A DNA stretch of 57,479 nucleotides. Source: an uncultured Bacteroidales bacterium. GTDB lineage: Bacteria; Bacteroidota; Bacteroidia; Bacteroidales; Bacteroidaceae. The translations under genes and the position numbers were made by a program. The notes beneath the pieces are model-generated. The model made no database searches, was not told the origin of the DNA, and was given only the letters and a program-made list of their open reading frames with translations. The DNA is taken from assembly GCA_902798425.1 (NCBI GenBank), contig CADBWR010000016.1:1-57479 (forward strand), written 5' to 3'. Shown in pieces: positions 46,026-53,642 of this stretch (within the stretch, counting starts at the first letter, position 1; the number at the start of each line of letters is the position of its first letter).

Positions 46026-47237
46026 TTATACTAAATGCGACTGGTCGAGTTGCTTCTGTGCATACTCTCTTGTCACCTCAAAGGATTTTGTCTTTTTAGA
46101 AGGTGCTTCAAACATCGCATCCATCATGATATTCTCCACGATAGAACGCAGTCCGCGAGCGCCCAGTTTAAACTCAACGGCCTTATCAACGATGAGGTCG
46201 AGTGTTTCTTTCGAGAAAGTCAGCTTGATGCCATCCATCTGGAACAACTTCTCGTACTGTTTGACGATAGAGTTCTTCGGCTCCGTAAGAATACGCGTCA
46301 GTGCCGGGCGATCCAGCGGATTCAAATAGGTCAGCACAGGCAGACGACCGATGATTTCAGGAATCAGTCCAAACGATTTCAGGTCCTGTGGCTGGATGTA
46401 CTGCATGAGGTCGTTCTTGTCAATCTTTCGTACATTCTGAACGGAGTTGTAGCCAACGACATGCGTATTCAGGCGCTGAGCAATCTTACGCTCTATACCA
46501 TCGAAAGCACCACCACAGATAAACAAGATGTTATGGGTGTCTATATGGATATATTCCTGATCAGGATGTTTACGTCCACCCTGTGGCGGTACGTTAACGA
46601 TAGTGCCCTCCAACAGTTTGAGAAGCCCCTGCTGTACACCCTCTCCACTGACATCGCGCGTAATAGAAGGATTGTCGCTCTTACGGGCTATCTTGTCTAT
46701 CTCGTCGACAAAGACAATGCCTCGCTGTGCGGCCTCGACATTATAGTCGGCCACCTGCAACAGACGGGTAAGAATGCTCTCAACATCTTCACCGACGTAA
46801 CCTGCCTCGGTAAATACCGTAGCGTCAACAATGGTAAAGGGTACATCGAGCATCTTAGCGATAGTACGCGCCAACAAGGTCTTTCCTGTACCCGTTGAAC
46901 CCACCATGATGATATTCGACTTCTCTATCTCCACACCATTATCATCCTGTGGCTGCTGCAAACGTTTATAATGGTTATAAACAGCCACAGAGAGACAGCG
47001 TTTTGCATCGTCTTGACCAATGACATATTGATCAAGATGAGCCTTTATCTCCTTGGGCTTTGGTATAGGTTTCTTGGCTGTATTCTGCTTTTTATTTTCA
47101 TCAACAAAGCCATTGCTGATAGCTATCTGATAAGCCTGCTTGGCACACTCATCGCAGATGCAGCCATCCACACCTGTTATCAACAGTCGTACTTCGCTGT
47201 CTGAGCGTCCACACAAATTACATTTTTTCTTTGCCAT
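46026..47237 (-). CDS. clpX: ATP-dependent Clp protease ATP-binding subunit ClpX
   Basis: An AAA+ unfoldase that feeds substrates to ClpP; cytoplasmic hexamer. It has 403 residues. The N-terminal four-cysteine zinc finger is CNLCGRSD then CICDEC (about 5-29). Walker A is GSTGTGKT and Walker [12 protein letters not shown]; the arginine-finger region and pore loop GYVG are present, and IGF-type ClpP-binding residues are expected in [11 protein letters not shown]. It lies directly downstream of clpP (34 bp) and upstream of recQ, the usual clpP-clpX pairing. Confidence 0.95.
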   Translation of the reverse strand: MAKKKCNLCGRSDSEVRLLITGVDGCICDECAKQAYQIAISNGFVDENKKQNTAKKPIPKPKEIKAHLDQYVIGQDDAKRCLSVAVYNHYKRLQQPQDDNGVEIEKSNIIMVGSTGTGKTLLARTIAKMLDVPFTIVDATVFTEAGYVGEDVESILTRLLQVADYNVEAAQRGIVFVDEIDKIARKSDNPSITRDVSGEGVQQGLLKLLEGTIVNVPPQGGRKHPDQEYIHIDTHNILFICGGAFDGIERKIAQRLNTHVVGYNSVQNVRKIDKNDLMQYIQPQDLKSFGLIPEIIGRLPVLTYLNPLDRPALTRILTEPKNSIVKQYEKLFQMDGIKLTFSKETLDLIVDKAVEFKLGARGLRSIVENIMMDAMFEAPSKKTKSFEVTREYAQKQLDQSHLV

Positions 47238-47248
47238 TCTTTATTGCT

Positions 47249-47281
47249 GTAGCAAATTTCACTCTTCACTTTCACTTCTTA
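47249..47281. repeat. Degenerate repeat at the 3' end of clpP
   Basis: On the minus strand GAAGTGAAAGTGAAGAGTGA followed by AATTTGCTACAGCAA, similar to the paaK and tig upstream stretches. It includes the last clpP codons and its TGA stop (47272-47274). Confidence 0.6.
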
Positions 47282-47937
47282 GCAAGCACCTGGTCAATCA
47301 TGCCATACTCCTTAGCCTCCTCAGCCGTCATCCAGTAGTTGCGGTCTGAGTCGTTCCACACCTTGTCGTAGGGTGTGTGCGAGTGTTCAGAGATAATGGT
47401 ATAGAGTTCTTTCTTGAACTTCATAATTTCCTTGGCCTCAATCTCAATATCCGAAGCCTGTCCCTGCACACCGCCAAGGGGCTGGTGAATCATCACACGA
47501 CTATGGGGCAACGCAGAGCGCTTGCCCTCTGCACCAGCAACCAGCAGCACAGCAGCCATCGATGCGGCCATGCCCGTACAGATGGTGGCGACATCGCTAG
47601 AGATAAACTGCATGGTGTCATAAATGCCCAGTCCGGCTGTCACGCTGCCGCCAGGAGAATTCAAATAGATAGAAATGTCCTTGCCTGAATCCACAGAGTC
47701 CAGATAGAGTAACTGAGCCTGTAGCGTGTTGGCTGTATAGTCGTCAATCTGGGTGCCGAGGAAGATGATGCGGTCCATCATCAAGCGTGAGAAGACATCC
47801 ATCTGTGTTACGTTCAACTGGCGTTCCTCCAGGATATACGGATTGAGATACTGAGCCTGTGCGCTCATCACTTCGTCGAGCACAAGACCATTGATTCCAA
47901 GGTGCTTGGTAGCGTATTTTCTAAAATCGTTATTCAT
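47272..47937 (-). CDS. clpP: ATP-dependent Clp protease proteolytic subunit
   Basis: A serine protease that forms a double heptameric ring and degrades proteins fed by ClpX; cytoplasmic. It has 221 residues. The catalytic triad is Ser126 (GMAASMAA), His151 (VMIHQPLGG) and Asp in the NDSDRN-type segment near the C-terminus. The last codons and stop lie in a degenerate repeat. A terminator hairpin (47968-47997) separates it from tig, so it may have its own promoter; TAATTTTG at 47965-47958 (minus strand) is a possible -7 box. Confidence 0.95.
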   Translation of the reverse strand: MNNDFRKYATKHLGINGLVLDEVMSAQAQYLNPYILEERQLNVTQMDVFSRLMMDRIIFLGTQIDDYTANTLQAQLLYLDSVDSGKDISIYLNSPGGSVTAGLGIYDTMQFISSDVATICTGMAASMAAVLLVAGAEGKRSALPHSRVMIHQPLGGVQGQASDIEIEAKEIMKFKKELYTIISEHSHTPYDKVWNDSDRNYWMTAEEAKEYGMIDQVLAKK

Positions 47938-47967
47938 AATATATCACTAAGTAGATACAAAATTACA

Positions 47968-47997
47968 AAAAAAAGTCGGAATGCAATACATTCCGGC
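47968..47997 (-). terminator. Terminator of tig
   Basis: On the minus strand GCCGGAATG pairs with CATTCCGAC (one G-U) around TATTG, followed by a run of T (complement of 47968-47974). It lies between tig and clpP. Confidence 0.82.
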
Positions 47998-48026
47998 TCT
48001 CTTTTTTGGTTAAAGAATTATAATTT

Positions 48027-48066
48027 ACCATTAGCCAATAGCTAACTGCTAATAGCTAACAGCTCT
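48027..48066. repeat. Degenerate TTAGCTA/AATAGC repeat downstream of tig
   Basis: TTAGCCAATAGCTAACTGCT and AATAGCTAACAGCTC iterate with a period of about 7-9 bp. It is the same word family as the signal-peptide-encoding stretches near 3112 and 3918. It lies directly after the tig stop. Confidence 0.55.
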
Positions 48067-49431
48067 TTACTTCTCCTGAAGCATCTTCTGGAAATCTTCC
48101 AACGAGATCTCCTTCTCGTCAAGTTTGACAACGTTCTTCAGGGCTGCAGTGAGCTTCACATCAACGGCACGATCTACCAGTCCGTCAACATTCTCACGCT
48201 TCTTCAGCATCTCCTGAGCACAGTTCTCCAGGTACTCGTCGGGAATGTTTGACATACCATACTGAGCAAACTGTGCACGAGCAGCTTCCTTGGCAGTCTC
48301 CTTCAGGTCAGCATCCTCTACCTTGATACCCTGAGCGCTTACCAGCTGCTCCTTGATGAGGTGCCAAGCTAGCTCCTTGATGCTTGCGTCGAAATTCTTC
48401 TCCACGAAGTCGGCACCCTTATCCTTGTTATTGTTCAGCATGACGCGCTTCAGCAGAGCCTCAGGGAACTCCAGTTTACCAACCTTCTTCTCCATGTGGG
48501 CACGCACGTCGAGCAGGAACTTATAGTCACTGTCGGCCTTGAACTGCTGGCTAATCTGGTCAGCAATCTTCTGACGGAACTCTTTCTCGTCCTTTACAGT
48601 GCCCTCGCCGAAGGTCTGGTCAAACAGAGCCTGGTTAACCTCAGCCTTCTTGAAGCGGCTGATCTCGGTAATCTGATAGGTAAAGTCACCCTCGTGGTCC
48701 TTGACTTCCTCCTTCTGAATCTTCAGCAGGCTCGAAACCTCTACATCGCTCTCAGGATAAGCCTTGCGGGGATTCCAAGTGATGATGTCGCCCAGTTTGG
48801 AACCCTCGAAGAGTTTCTTCTGGTCGTCCACCTTCATATATTGAGGCATCAGCACAGCATCAGCCACCTCGATACCACCTTCTTTCACATTGCCGTCAGC
48901 GTCCAACTCACGAAGGTCGCCCTTCAGCATATCGCGCTCTTCAGGATTGAAATTCTCTACCTTCTCATACTGTCCTGCACGGCTTTGATACATCTCTACC
49001 TGCTGGTCAATGAGCTTATCGTCAACAGCGATGTTATAGAAAGGAACCTTGTCCTTACCGCTCAGTTTGGCCTCGAACTCAGGAGCCACAGCAATATCAA
49101 ACTTAAACTCCAGGGGCTTGTCACCCTCGAAATCAAGCTGCTGCTGCTTGTCACTGGGAAGTGGCTCACCCAACATGTGAATCTTGTTATCCTGTATATA
49201 AGCATACAGTTTCTCGCCCAGCATACGGTTAATCACGTCAACCTTGACGTTTGCACCGAACTGACGCTTGATCATCCCCATAGGAGCCTGACCAGGACGG
49301 AATCCGGGAATCTGTGCACGCTTGCGATAGTCTTTCAAAGTTTTCTCAACCTCGGGCTGATAGTCAGCAGTCTCCAGGGTAATCGTCATCAGACCATTCA
49401 CCTTATCAGGAGCTTCAAATTGAATATTCAT
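48067..49431 (-). CDS. tig: Trigger factor
   Basis: A ribosome-bound chaperone for nascent chains. It has 454 residues. The ribosome-docking signature is IPGFRPGQAPMGMIKRQFG (about 41-59, GFRxGxxP). The middle PPIase domain is divergent, as is usual in Bacteroidota, and the C-terminal helical arms hold the substrate cradle (about 280-454). A -7 box (TACCTTTG) lies about 46 bp upstream, beside a degenerate repeat. A terminator follows, and clpP and clpX come next, the common tig-clpP-clpX order. Confidence 0.93.
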   Translation of the reverse strand: MNIQFEAPDKVNGLMTITLETADYQPEVEKTLKDYRKRAQIPGFRPGQAPMGMIKRQFGANVKVDVINRMLGEKLYAYIQDNKIHMLGEPLPSDKQQQLDFEGDKPLEFKFDIAVAPEFEAKLSGKDKVPFYNIAVDDKLIDQQVEMYQSRAGQYEKVENFNPEERDMLKGDLRELDADGNVKEGGIEVADAVLMPQYMKVDDQKKLFEGSKLGDIITWNPRKAYPESDVEVSSLLKIQKEEVKDHEGDFTYQITEISRFKKAEVNQALFDQTFGEGTVKDEKEFRQKIADQISQQFKADSDYKFLLDVRAHMEKKVGKLEFPEALLKRVMLNNNKDKGADFVEKNFDASIKELAWHLIKEQLVSAQGIKVEDADLKETAKEAARAQFAQYGMSNIPDEYLENCAQEMLKKRENVDGLVDRAVDVKLTAALKNVVKLDEKEISLEDFQKMLQEK

Positions 49432-49476
49432 CTCTTTTATACCTAATTAATATTATATATACACAAAAATTGGCTG

Positions 49477-49484
49477 CAAAGGTA
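49477..49484 (-). promoter_or_regulatory. -7 box of tig
   Basis: TACCTTTG on the minus strand, with the GAAGAAT repeat at the expected -33 position. Confidence 0.5.
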
Positions 49485-49490
49485 CGAAGA

Positions 49491-49620
49491 AAAGTGAAGA
49501 ATGAAGAATGAAGAATGAAGAATTTGCTTCCGCCTTGTTATTTTTTAACGTTTGGCGCTCCATTCTTCATTCTTAATTCTTCATTCTTAATTCTTAATTC
49601 TTACTCTTCACTCTTCCTCT
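49491..49620. repeat. Opposed GAAGAAT / ATTCTTC repeat arrays between tig and lptB
   Basis: The left array (49494-49527) is AAGTGAAGAATGAAGAATGA and further copies. The right array (49562-49618) is its complement type (ATTCTTCATTCTTAATTCTT and so on). Together they can form a long imperfect hairpin. The left side adjoins the tig promoter, and the right side includes the last codons of lptB. Confidence 0.75.
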
Positions 49621-50399
49621 TCTTCCAGTTTGCGCTGTTCTTCCAGTGCCGAGAAATCTTTCTGGCGCAACACGAACGACTCTGTGAGGTAGTTCTTTCT
49701 AACAATAGGATTTGCCGCCAGTTCCTCAGGCGAACCATGAAACAGGATACGTCCCTCGAAGAGCAGATAGGCACGATTGGTGATACACAGCGTATCCTCC
49801 ACGTTATGGTCAGTAATCAGAATGCCTATATTCAAATCCTTCAGTTTCCACACGATAAACTGGATATCCTCTACGGCAATGGGGTCCACACCAGCAAACG
49901 GTTCGTCGAGCATGATGAACTTCGGCTCAATAGCCAAACAGCGGGCAATCTCCGTACGACGGCGCTCACCACCGCTGAGCTGGTCGCCCTTGTTCTTGCG
50001 CACCTTCTGCAGGCGAAACTCTTTGATTAGGCTCTCCAACTTCTCCAACTGGTATTCGCGGGGCTTACCCGTCATCTCCAGCACAGAGAGGATGTTGTCC
50101 TCTACCGACATCTTACGGAACACAGAAGCCTCCTGTGCCAAGTAGCCGATGCCAGCACGGGCACGCTTGTAAACAGGGTACGTCGTCACTTCTTCATCGC
50201 CCAGGTAGATATGTCCTTCGTTGGGCACAATAAGTCCCGTCGTCATATAGAACGACGTCGTCTTACCAGCACCGTTAGGTCCCAGCAGGCCGACTATCTC
50301 ACCCTGCTTCACATCAAACGACACATCGTTCACCACCGTACGTTTTCCGTAGCGTTTCACCAGTCCCTCGGCGCGCAGCACCAAGCGCTCAGGCTCCAT
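49608..50399 (-). CDS. lptB: LPS export ABC transporter ATP-binding protein LptB
   Basis: The ATPase that drives lipopolysaccharide extraction through LptFG at the inner membrane. Walker A is GPNGAGKTT, the signature LSGGERRR and Walker [14 protein letters not shown]. With the start at ATG 50399 ([20 protein letters not shown]) the protein has 263 residues. The frame continues upstream through ATG 50420 and a TTG, but the full-consensus promoter at 50430-50461 puts transcription start near 50425, so ATG 50399 gives a normal leader and fits relatives. The C-terminus is a run of five Glu (EEEEE) encoded by GAAGAG repeats just before the stop. Confidence 0.9.
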   Translation of the reverse strand: MEPERLVLRAEGLVKRYGKRTVVNDVSFDVKQGEIVGLLGPNGAGKTTSFYMTTGLIVPNEGHIYLGDEEVTTYPVYKRARAGIGYLAQEASVFRKMSVEDNILSVLEMTGKPREYQLEKLESLIKEFRLQKVRKNKGDQLSGGERRRTEIARCLAIEPKFIMLDEPFAGVDPIAVEDIQFIVWKLKDLNIGILITDHNVEDTLCITNRAYLLFEGRILFHGSPEELAANPIVRKNYLTESFVLRQKDFSALEEQRKLEEEEE

Positions 50400-50429
50400 A
50401 ATCTTATTCTGTTCGTCCATAATCGCTTG

Positions 50430-50461
50430 CAAAGGTACGAATAAGTGAGCGAAAATGCAAA
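50430..50461 (-). promoter_or_regulatory. Promoter of lptB
   Basis: On the minus strand TTTG (50461-50458), 20 bp, then TACCTTTG (50437-50430), a full consensus match. It overlaps the upstream in-frame extension of lptB and argues for the start at 50399. Confidence 0.8.
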
Positions 50462-50498
50462 TTTATTTGCTATTTTCCGAACGAAAGTACTTTTCTCT

Positions 50499-51992
50499 CT
50501 ATTTCGCTACCGCAGCCTGCAAGTTGACCCATCGGCCTTTACGATCATTCAGCACCAGTCGTGCTTTCTCCACCTGCAACAGTTCTGCCAAAGCGTTGAA
50601 GCCGCCATTGGCCGAAGAAGCGTCGAGGTAGAGATTGCCCTGAGGCAACACCACAGCCACAATGAATGTCGTATATTTCTGAACAGCAGGGAATTCCACA
50701 GAAAGTTTCCCCTGGTCGCGCGTTCTCAGCATGACAGGAACTGCAGTGATTCCAGCATCGTTGAGCGACTGCAACAGCAGCATGTTGATGTCTACATTCG
50801 AACCACCTTGGTTCTTCAGCGTTTCTTCCGTGGCAGCAGGACTCATCTCATAGCGTCCGTTCCACTTCACCTTATCAAACACCAGTTTGACAACAGCCTC
50901 AGCACGTTGGCGCTGGTCGACTATCTCTGCCACCTTGGCATCCGTCAGTTCCTGAGCCAACGGGCTGTGTTCGCCGAGCTGCACACCTAAGTCCTCTGAT
51001 TTGAGAACCATCTCGTCTATCTGTTCCCACGTCTTGGTATAGTCCACCACTGCGGCTCCACGCATACTGTAGTATTTGAGATAAGCAGTAATGCCAGCAC
51101 ATTGGTCTTGCATGCTCCACACCCCATTGCCCATCTTTACGCCTGCCAGATTACGCCCCACGCTAATATAGTGGTTTGAAGGAATGATGGTAGGAGCAGC
51201 CAGCGGATCGCTCTCCAGCTTATACCTCATAGTACCTGACTCACAAGTAGATATCAGGCGCTGAATGCCGTGCTCCTCCATACTAAACAACAGGTATCTC
51301 GGGATATTCATGTCCAACTTGGCATAAGCCACAGGAATCTCGCACTGTGCAAACCAGTCATGCAACAGCCAGAACAGCTCGCTATGCAGCGTGTATTCAT
51401 ATTCTATCACCGTACCTTCCTGCACGTCAGGAACAGTAAATTCCACCTGATAGTGCTGGTCGTTAATCTTTGTTTCTGCGATATCACCTTTCTTTAAAGT
51501 GCTCTTCACCACCTTGCTGCCCTGCAGATTGTAGGCCGTAGCCTTCAGGTCCTCGATGCTCTCCTCTGAAAAGCGGTCCAGGTCGGCAGTAGTCATAGCA
51601 CCAGCCTGCTCATCAAACGACGAGCTGACGCTGTTGTTATCCGTAGCACCCACTTTCAACACCAGCTTGGAGCTACTGTTACGATTGTCAATGGGTGTAC
51701 CCTTTAGATAAGGTATAACCACCTTGGCAAATCTTACGCCCTCTGGCTTCAGCACCTTGATACGCACTTTCTCTTTGTAATCCACCAAATAGCCCGTTTG
51801 CTGAATGGTGTATTCCACATCCGTCAGCCTGCAGAGCACCACAGCATCGGCATCTGGTTCTGCCGCATACGTCGTCATCTGCATCTCTGCCTTGGTAGGT
51901 TTACCAAACTTCATGTTGACCTTGTCTTGTGCCACCATCATGCAGGCTGGCCAAAACGACAATACGAATAATTGTAATAAGCTTAGTTTCAT
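50499..51992 (-). CDS. DUF3857-like transglutaminase-fold protein, short form
   Basis: A 497-residue exported protein with a signal peptide (cleavage near MVAQ). Residues about 40-250 resemble the DUF3857 domain (VDYKEKVRIKVLKPEGVRFAKVVIPY and VQEGTVIEYEYTLHSE). Residues about 350-470 resemble the transglutaminase-like region, but the segment GGSNVDINMLLLQSLNDAGI has Ser-Asn where active relatives have Gly-Asp-Cys, so the catalytic cysteine is absent. Relatives that I recall are about 650 residues with a further C-terminal DUF3858 domain; here the protein ends just after VLNDRKGRWVNLQAAVAK, so it looks C-terminally truncated. It is followed by the lptB promoter. Confidence 0.75.
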   Translation of the reverse strand: MKLSLLQLFVLSFWPACMMVAQDKVNMKFGKPTKAEMQMTTYAAEPDADAVVLCRLTDVEYTIQQTGYLVDYKEKVRIKVLKPEGVRFAKVVIPYLKGTPIDNRNSSSKLVLKVGATDNNSVSSSFDEQAGAMTTADLDRFSEESIEDLKATAYNLQGSKVVKSTLKKGDIAETKINDQHYQVEFTVPDVQEGTVIEYEYTLHSELFWLLHDWFAQCEIPVAYAKLDMNIPRYLLFSMEEHGIQRLISTCESGTMRYKLESDPLAAPTIIPSNHYISVGRNLAGVKMGNGVWSMQDQCAGITAYLKYYSMRGAAVVDYTKTWEQIDEMVLKSEDLGVQLGEHSPLAQELTDAKVAEIVDQRQRAEAVVKLVFDKVKWNGRYEMSPAATEETLKNQGGSNVDINMLLLQSLNDAGITAVPVMLRTRDQGKLSVEFPAVQKYTTFIVAVVLPQGNLYLDASSANGGFNALAELLQVEKARLVLNDRKGRWVNLQAAVAK

Positions 51993-52034
51993 GTTTAATG
52001 GTTAGTTATCTATAATCATTTGTGAATTCGGCTG

Positions 52035-52042
52035 CAAAATTA
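52035..52042 (-). promoter_or_regulatory. Possible -7 box of the DUF3857-like gene
   Basis: TAATTTTG on the minus strand about 43 bp before the ATG. No TTTG was found at 19-21 bp. Confidence 0.4.
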
Positions 52043-52061
52043 CGAATAATTCTTCGAATAA

Positions 52062-52093
52062 TTTGCTTTTTTTAGAAATAATTCGTACTTTTG
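52062..52093 (+). promoter_or_regulatory. Promoter of the 85-aa orphan gene
   Basis: TTTG (52062-52065), 20 bp, then TACTTTTG (52086-52093), a full consensus match. The leader to the ATG at 52220 is about 120 nt and contains the nested hairpin GAG-CAGT-CGCTC-GCAA-GAGCG-GA-CTC (52111-52133). Confidence 0.8.
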
Positions 52094-52219
52094 CAAACGA
52101 AACATCAAGAGCAGTCGCTCGCAAGAGCGGACTCACCAACCGAGCTCGTAAGATAACTTAGCCACGGTGGTAAAGTCACGATGTGGATAGTTGATTATTA
52201 AACTTCAAAAACAAAAGTT

Positions 52220-52477
52220 ATGCAACAACACATTTATTACATTCGTTATGCATTGCGATTTGCTGATCTGCAAATCCCACAGTTAGTAACCGTTTTCAAT
52301 ACCCAGGTCCAAAATCGAGGCTGGTCAAGCATGCGTGCCTATCACGACCGAGCACTTATCGACGAGTTCCAACGTCGAAGCATTGATATCTCGTCTGTCT
52401 ATGACGATAAGGCAATCTCTTTCGCCCATCCTGTCAGATACGACATGCAGGGTAACAAACTCGTCCTCGTCAGCTGA
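52220..52477 (+). CDS. 85-aa protein of unknown function
   Basis: MQQHIYYIRYALRFADLQIP starts an 85-residue, probably cytoplasmic protein with no signal peptide or membrane segment. It reads as an alpha/beta mini-domain (TVFNTQVQNRGWSSMRAYHDRALIDEFQRRSIDISSVYDD). I do not recognise it. A full-consensus promoter and a structured leader of about 120 nt argue that it is real. Its last codons (GNKLVLVS) and the downstream hairpin form a block of about 90 bp that recurs at 53465-53554. Confidence 0.65.
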   Translation: MQQHIYYIRYALRFADLQIPQLVTVFNTQVQNRGWSSMRAYHDRALIDEFQRRSIDISSVYDDKAISFAHPVRYDMQGNKLVLVS

Positions 52478-52542
52478 CACCTTATATATTAGAATAGCAC
52501 TCCGACCCTGCAGTCTGCTCTTGGTAGGGGCGGAGTAATAAT
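52451..52542. repeat. Hairpin repeat, copy A (end of the 85-aa gene)
   Basis: GGTAACAAACTCGTCCTCGT and onward to GGGGCGGAGTAATAAT. It contains an imperfect hairpin ACTCCGACCCT (52499-52509) / AGGGGCGGAGT (52526-52536). Copy B at 53465-53554 matches over about 90 bp with few differences. It includes the stop of the 85-aa gene and probably serves as its terminator. Confidence 0.85.
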
Positions 52543-52605
52543 ACACAATAGAGGTGTGACTGTGGTATCTGTCCCTCCGTCATGGCGCCCATTTAAAGAT
52601 TTTAA

Positions 52606-52989
52606 TTAGGAATATTGTCTTAGAAGTTCCTCTACAACATCTTTCAGCTTAGGTAAATCCTCTTTGATAGCTGAAATAATGACCGTTTCATCAATATTTG
52701 CATATTCGTGGGAAATGATGTTTCTCATCCCATAAATTGCATGCCAAGGTATTTCGGTATATTTGTCTAAAGGTTTGCTGTCTTCTTTCATCAGCCTACC
52801 CACGTGCTCTCCGATCACCTGCAATCTCATCACGCAAGCATTAAAAGCCATAACACGACCGGGCGAAATCATGAAGTCATGCAATTCGGTCATTCCCTTG
52901 CTCCATTCTTGTATTAGTTCAATAGACTCAAGGATTTCCTCTAAGCGATCTTTTATTCTTAACTCATCATTATACATAAACGACATCAT
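52606..52989 (-). CDS. hepT: HepT-like (DUF86/HEPN) toxin
   Basis: A 127-residue all-helical HEPN-domain protein of the HepT (DUF86) family, predicted ribonuclease toxin. The active-site motif RX4HXY is intact in GMRNIISHEYANID (Arg, His and the Tyr that cognate MntA modifies in the studied systems). It is read from ATG 52989 or 52986 and overlaps the upstream nucleotidyltransferase gene by about 20 bp, the usual antitoxin-toxin coupling. Since the antitoxin's catalytic GS motif is missing here, the system may be inactive or altered. Confidence 0.85.
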   Translation of the reverse strand: MMSFMYNDELRIKDRLEEILESIELIQEWSKGMTELHDFMISPGRVMAFNACVMRLQVIGEHVGRLMKEDSKPLDKYTEIPWHAIYGMRNIISHEYANIDETVIISAIKEDLPKLKDVVEELLRQYS

Positions 52990-53200
52990 TTAGGATATTC
53001 GACTTAAATAGAGGGCGAAGTGTAGGCCGGAACCTAACCAAATCAACTTCACAATTAAAAAGATCCTTGAGTTTTTCTTTCAGCTCATACATCAACGAAA
53101 GTGTGGGTTTTTCAACTTCTACAACGATGTCAATATCACTATCCTCAGTATTCTCCTGTCTTATCAATACAGTCTCGAAGTTCCAACATCGTTGTACCAT
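52970..53200 (-). pseudogene. MntA-like nucleotidyltransferase antitoxin, N-terminally truncated
   Basis: A 76-residue reading frame. Residues from about 16 (ENTEDSDIDIVVEVEKPTLSLMYELKEKLKDLF) match the minimal nucleotidyltransferase family, with the DxD pair in DSDID. Family members begin with about 25 more residues and a GS motif ~10 residues before DxD (GSX10DXD); here that region reads MVQRCWNFETVLIRQ without GS, so AMP transfer is probably lost. A full-consensus promoter abuts the ATG, so the shortened protein could still be made and bind HepT. It is annotated as damaged; a functional short form is the alternative. Confidence 0.6.
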
Positions 53201-53210
53201 TTATTGGATG

Positions 53211-53241
53211 CAAAGATACATAGTTTTTCTGAAACCACAAA
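53211..53241 (-). promoter_or_regulatory. Promoter of the mntA-hepT pair
   Basis: On the minus strand TTTG (53241-53238), 19 bp, then TATCTTTG (53218-53211), a full consensus match. The ATG at 53200 is only about 5 nt beyond the expected start site, a nearly leaderless arrangement. Confidence 0.7.
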
Positions 53242-53299
53242 ACTTTCCAATCAAAAACTTGTCAAAGAGCGCCTGTGTTATTATTCTGTTTTCTTTTGT

Positions 53300-53463
53300 T
53301 TATTCCATCGGGCGAATCATCGATTCGATGAACTGGATTTCTTCGTCCGTCAGCCCATACTTCTTATAGATTTCCGTCCGTCCACGGTTTCGAGAAGTCT
53401 TGGAGAGGAACGAATTCATAAACGCCTTTAGCTGCATTTTGTGTATTCTTTTTGGGGAGAACG
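53300..53463 (-). pseudogene. C-terminal remnant, perhaps of a restriction-modification protein
   Basis: On the minus strand the frame ending at 53300 reads FSPKRIHKMQLKAFMNSFLS and then TSRNRGRTEIYKKYGLTDEE before IQFIESMIRPME. This looks like the C-terminus of a larger protein; the ending resembles those of some restriction-modification methylases by memory only. Upstream the frame runs into repeat copy B (from 53465), so the rest of the gene is missing. The identity is uncertain. Confidence 0.4.
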
Positions 53464-53464
53464 A

Positions 53465-53554
53465 GGTAACAAACTCGTCCTCGTCAGCTGACACCTTATT
53501 AATTAATAGCACTCCGTTCCTGCAGTCTGCTCTTTGCAAGGACGGAGTGCTATT
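53465..53554. repeat. Hairpin repeat, copy B
   Basis: It matches copy A (52451-52542) over about 90 bp. Its hairpin AATAGCACTCCGTTCCTGCA (53505-53524) pairs with TGCAAGGACGGAGTGCTATT (53535-53554) with two mismatches around GTCTGCTCTT. The intact 20-bp stem suggests a terminator or a mobile structural element. Confidence 0.85.
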
Positions 53555-53642
53555 CTATTATTCTTATTCTATGATGGCAACATAAGAAAGTAAAACAGGT
53601 GCCAGTTCCCCAGTGCTTCTTGGTGCTAGAATCTGGTGTTTC

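Noticed and set aside
52325-52546. Minus-strand frame opposite the 85-aa gene
   Set aside because: It shares its N-terminal half with the repeat hairpin and lacks a promoter; the plus-strand gene has a full-consensus promoter.
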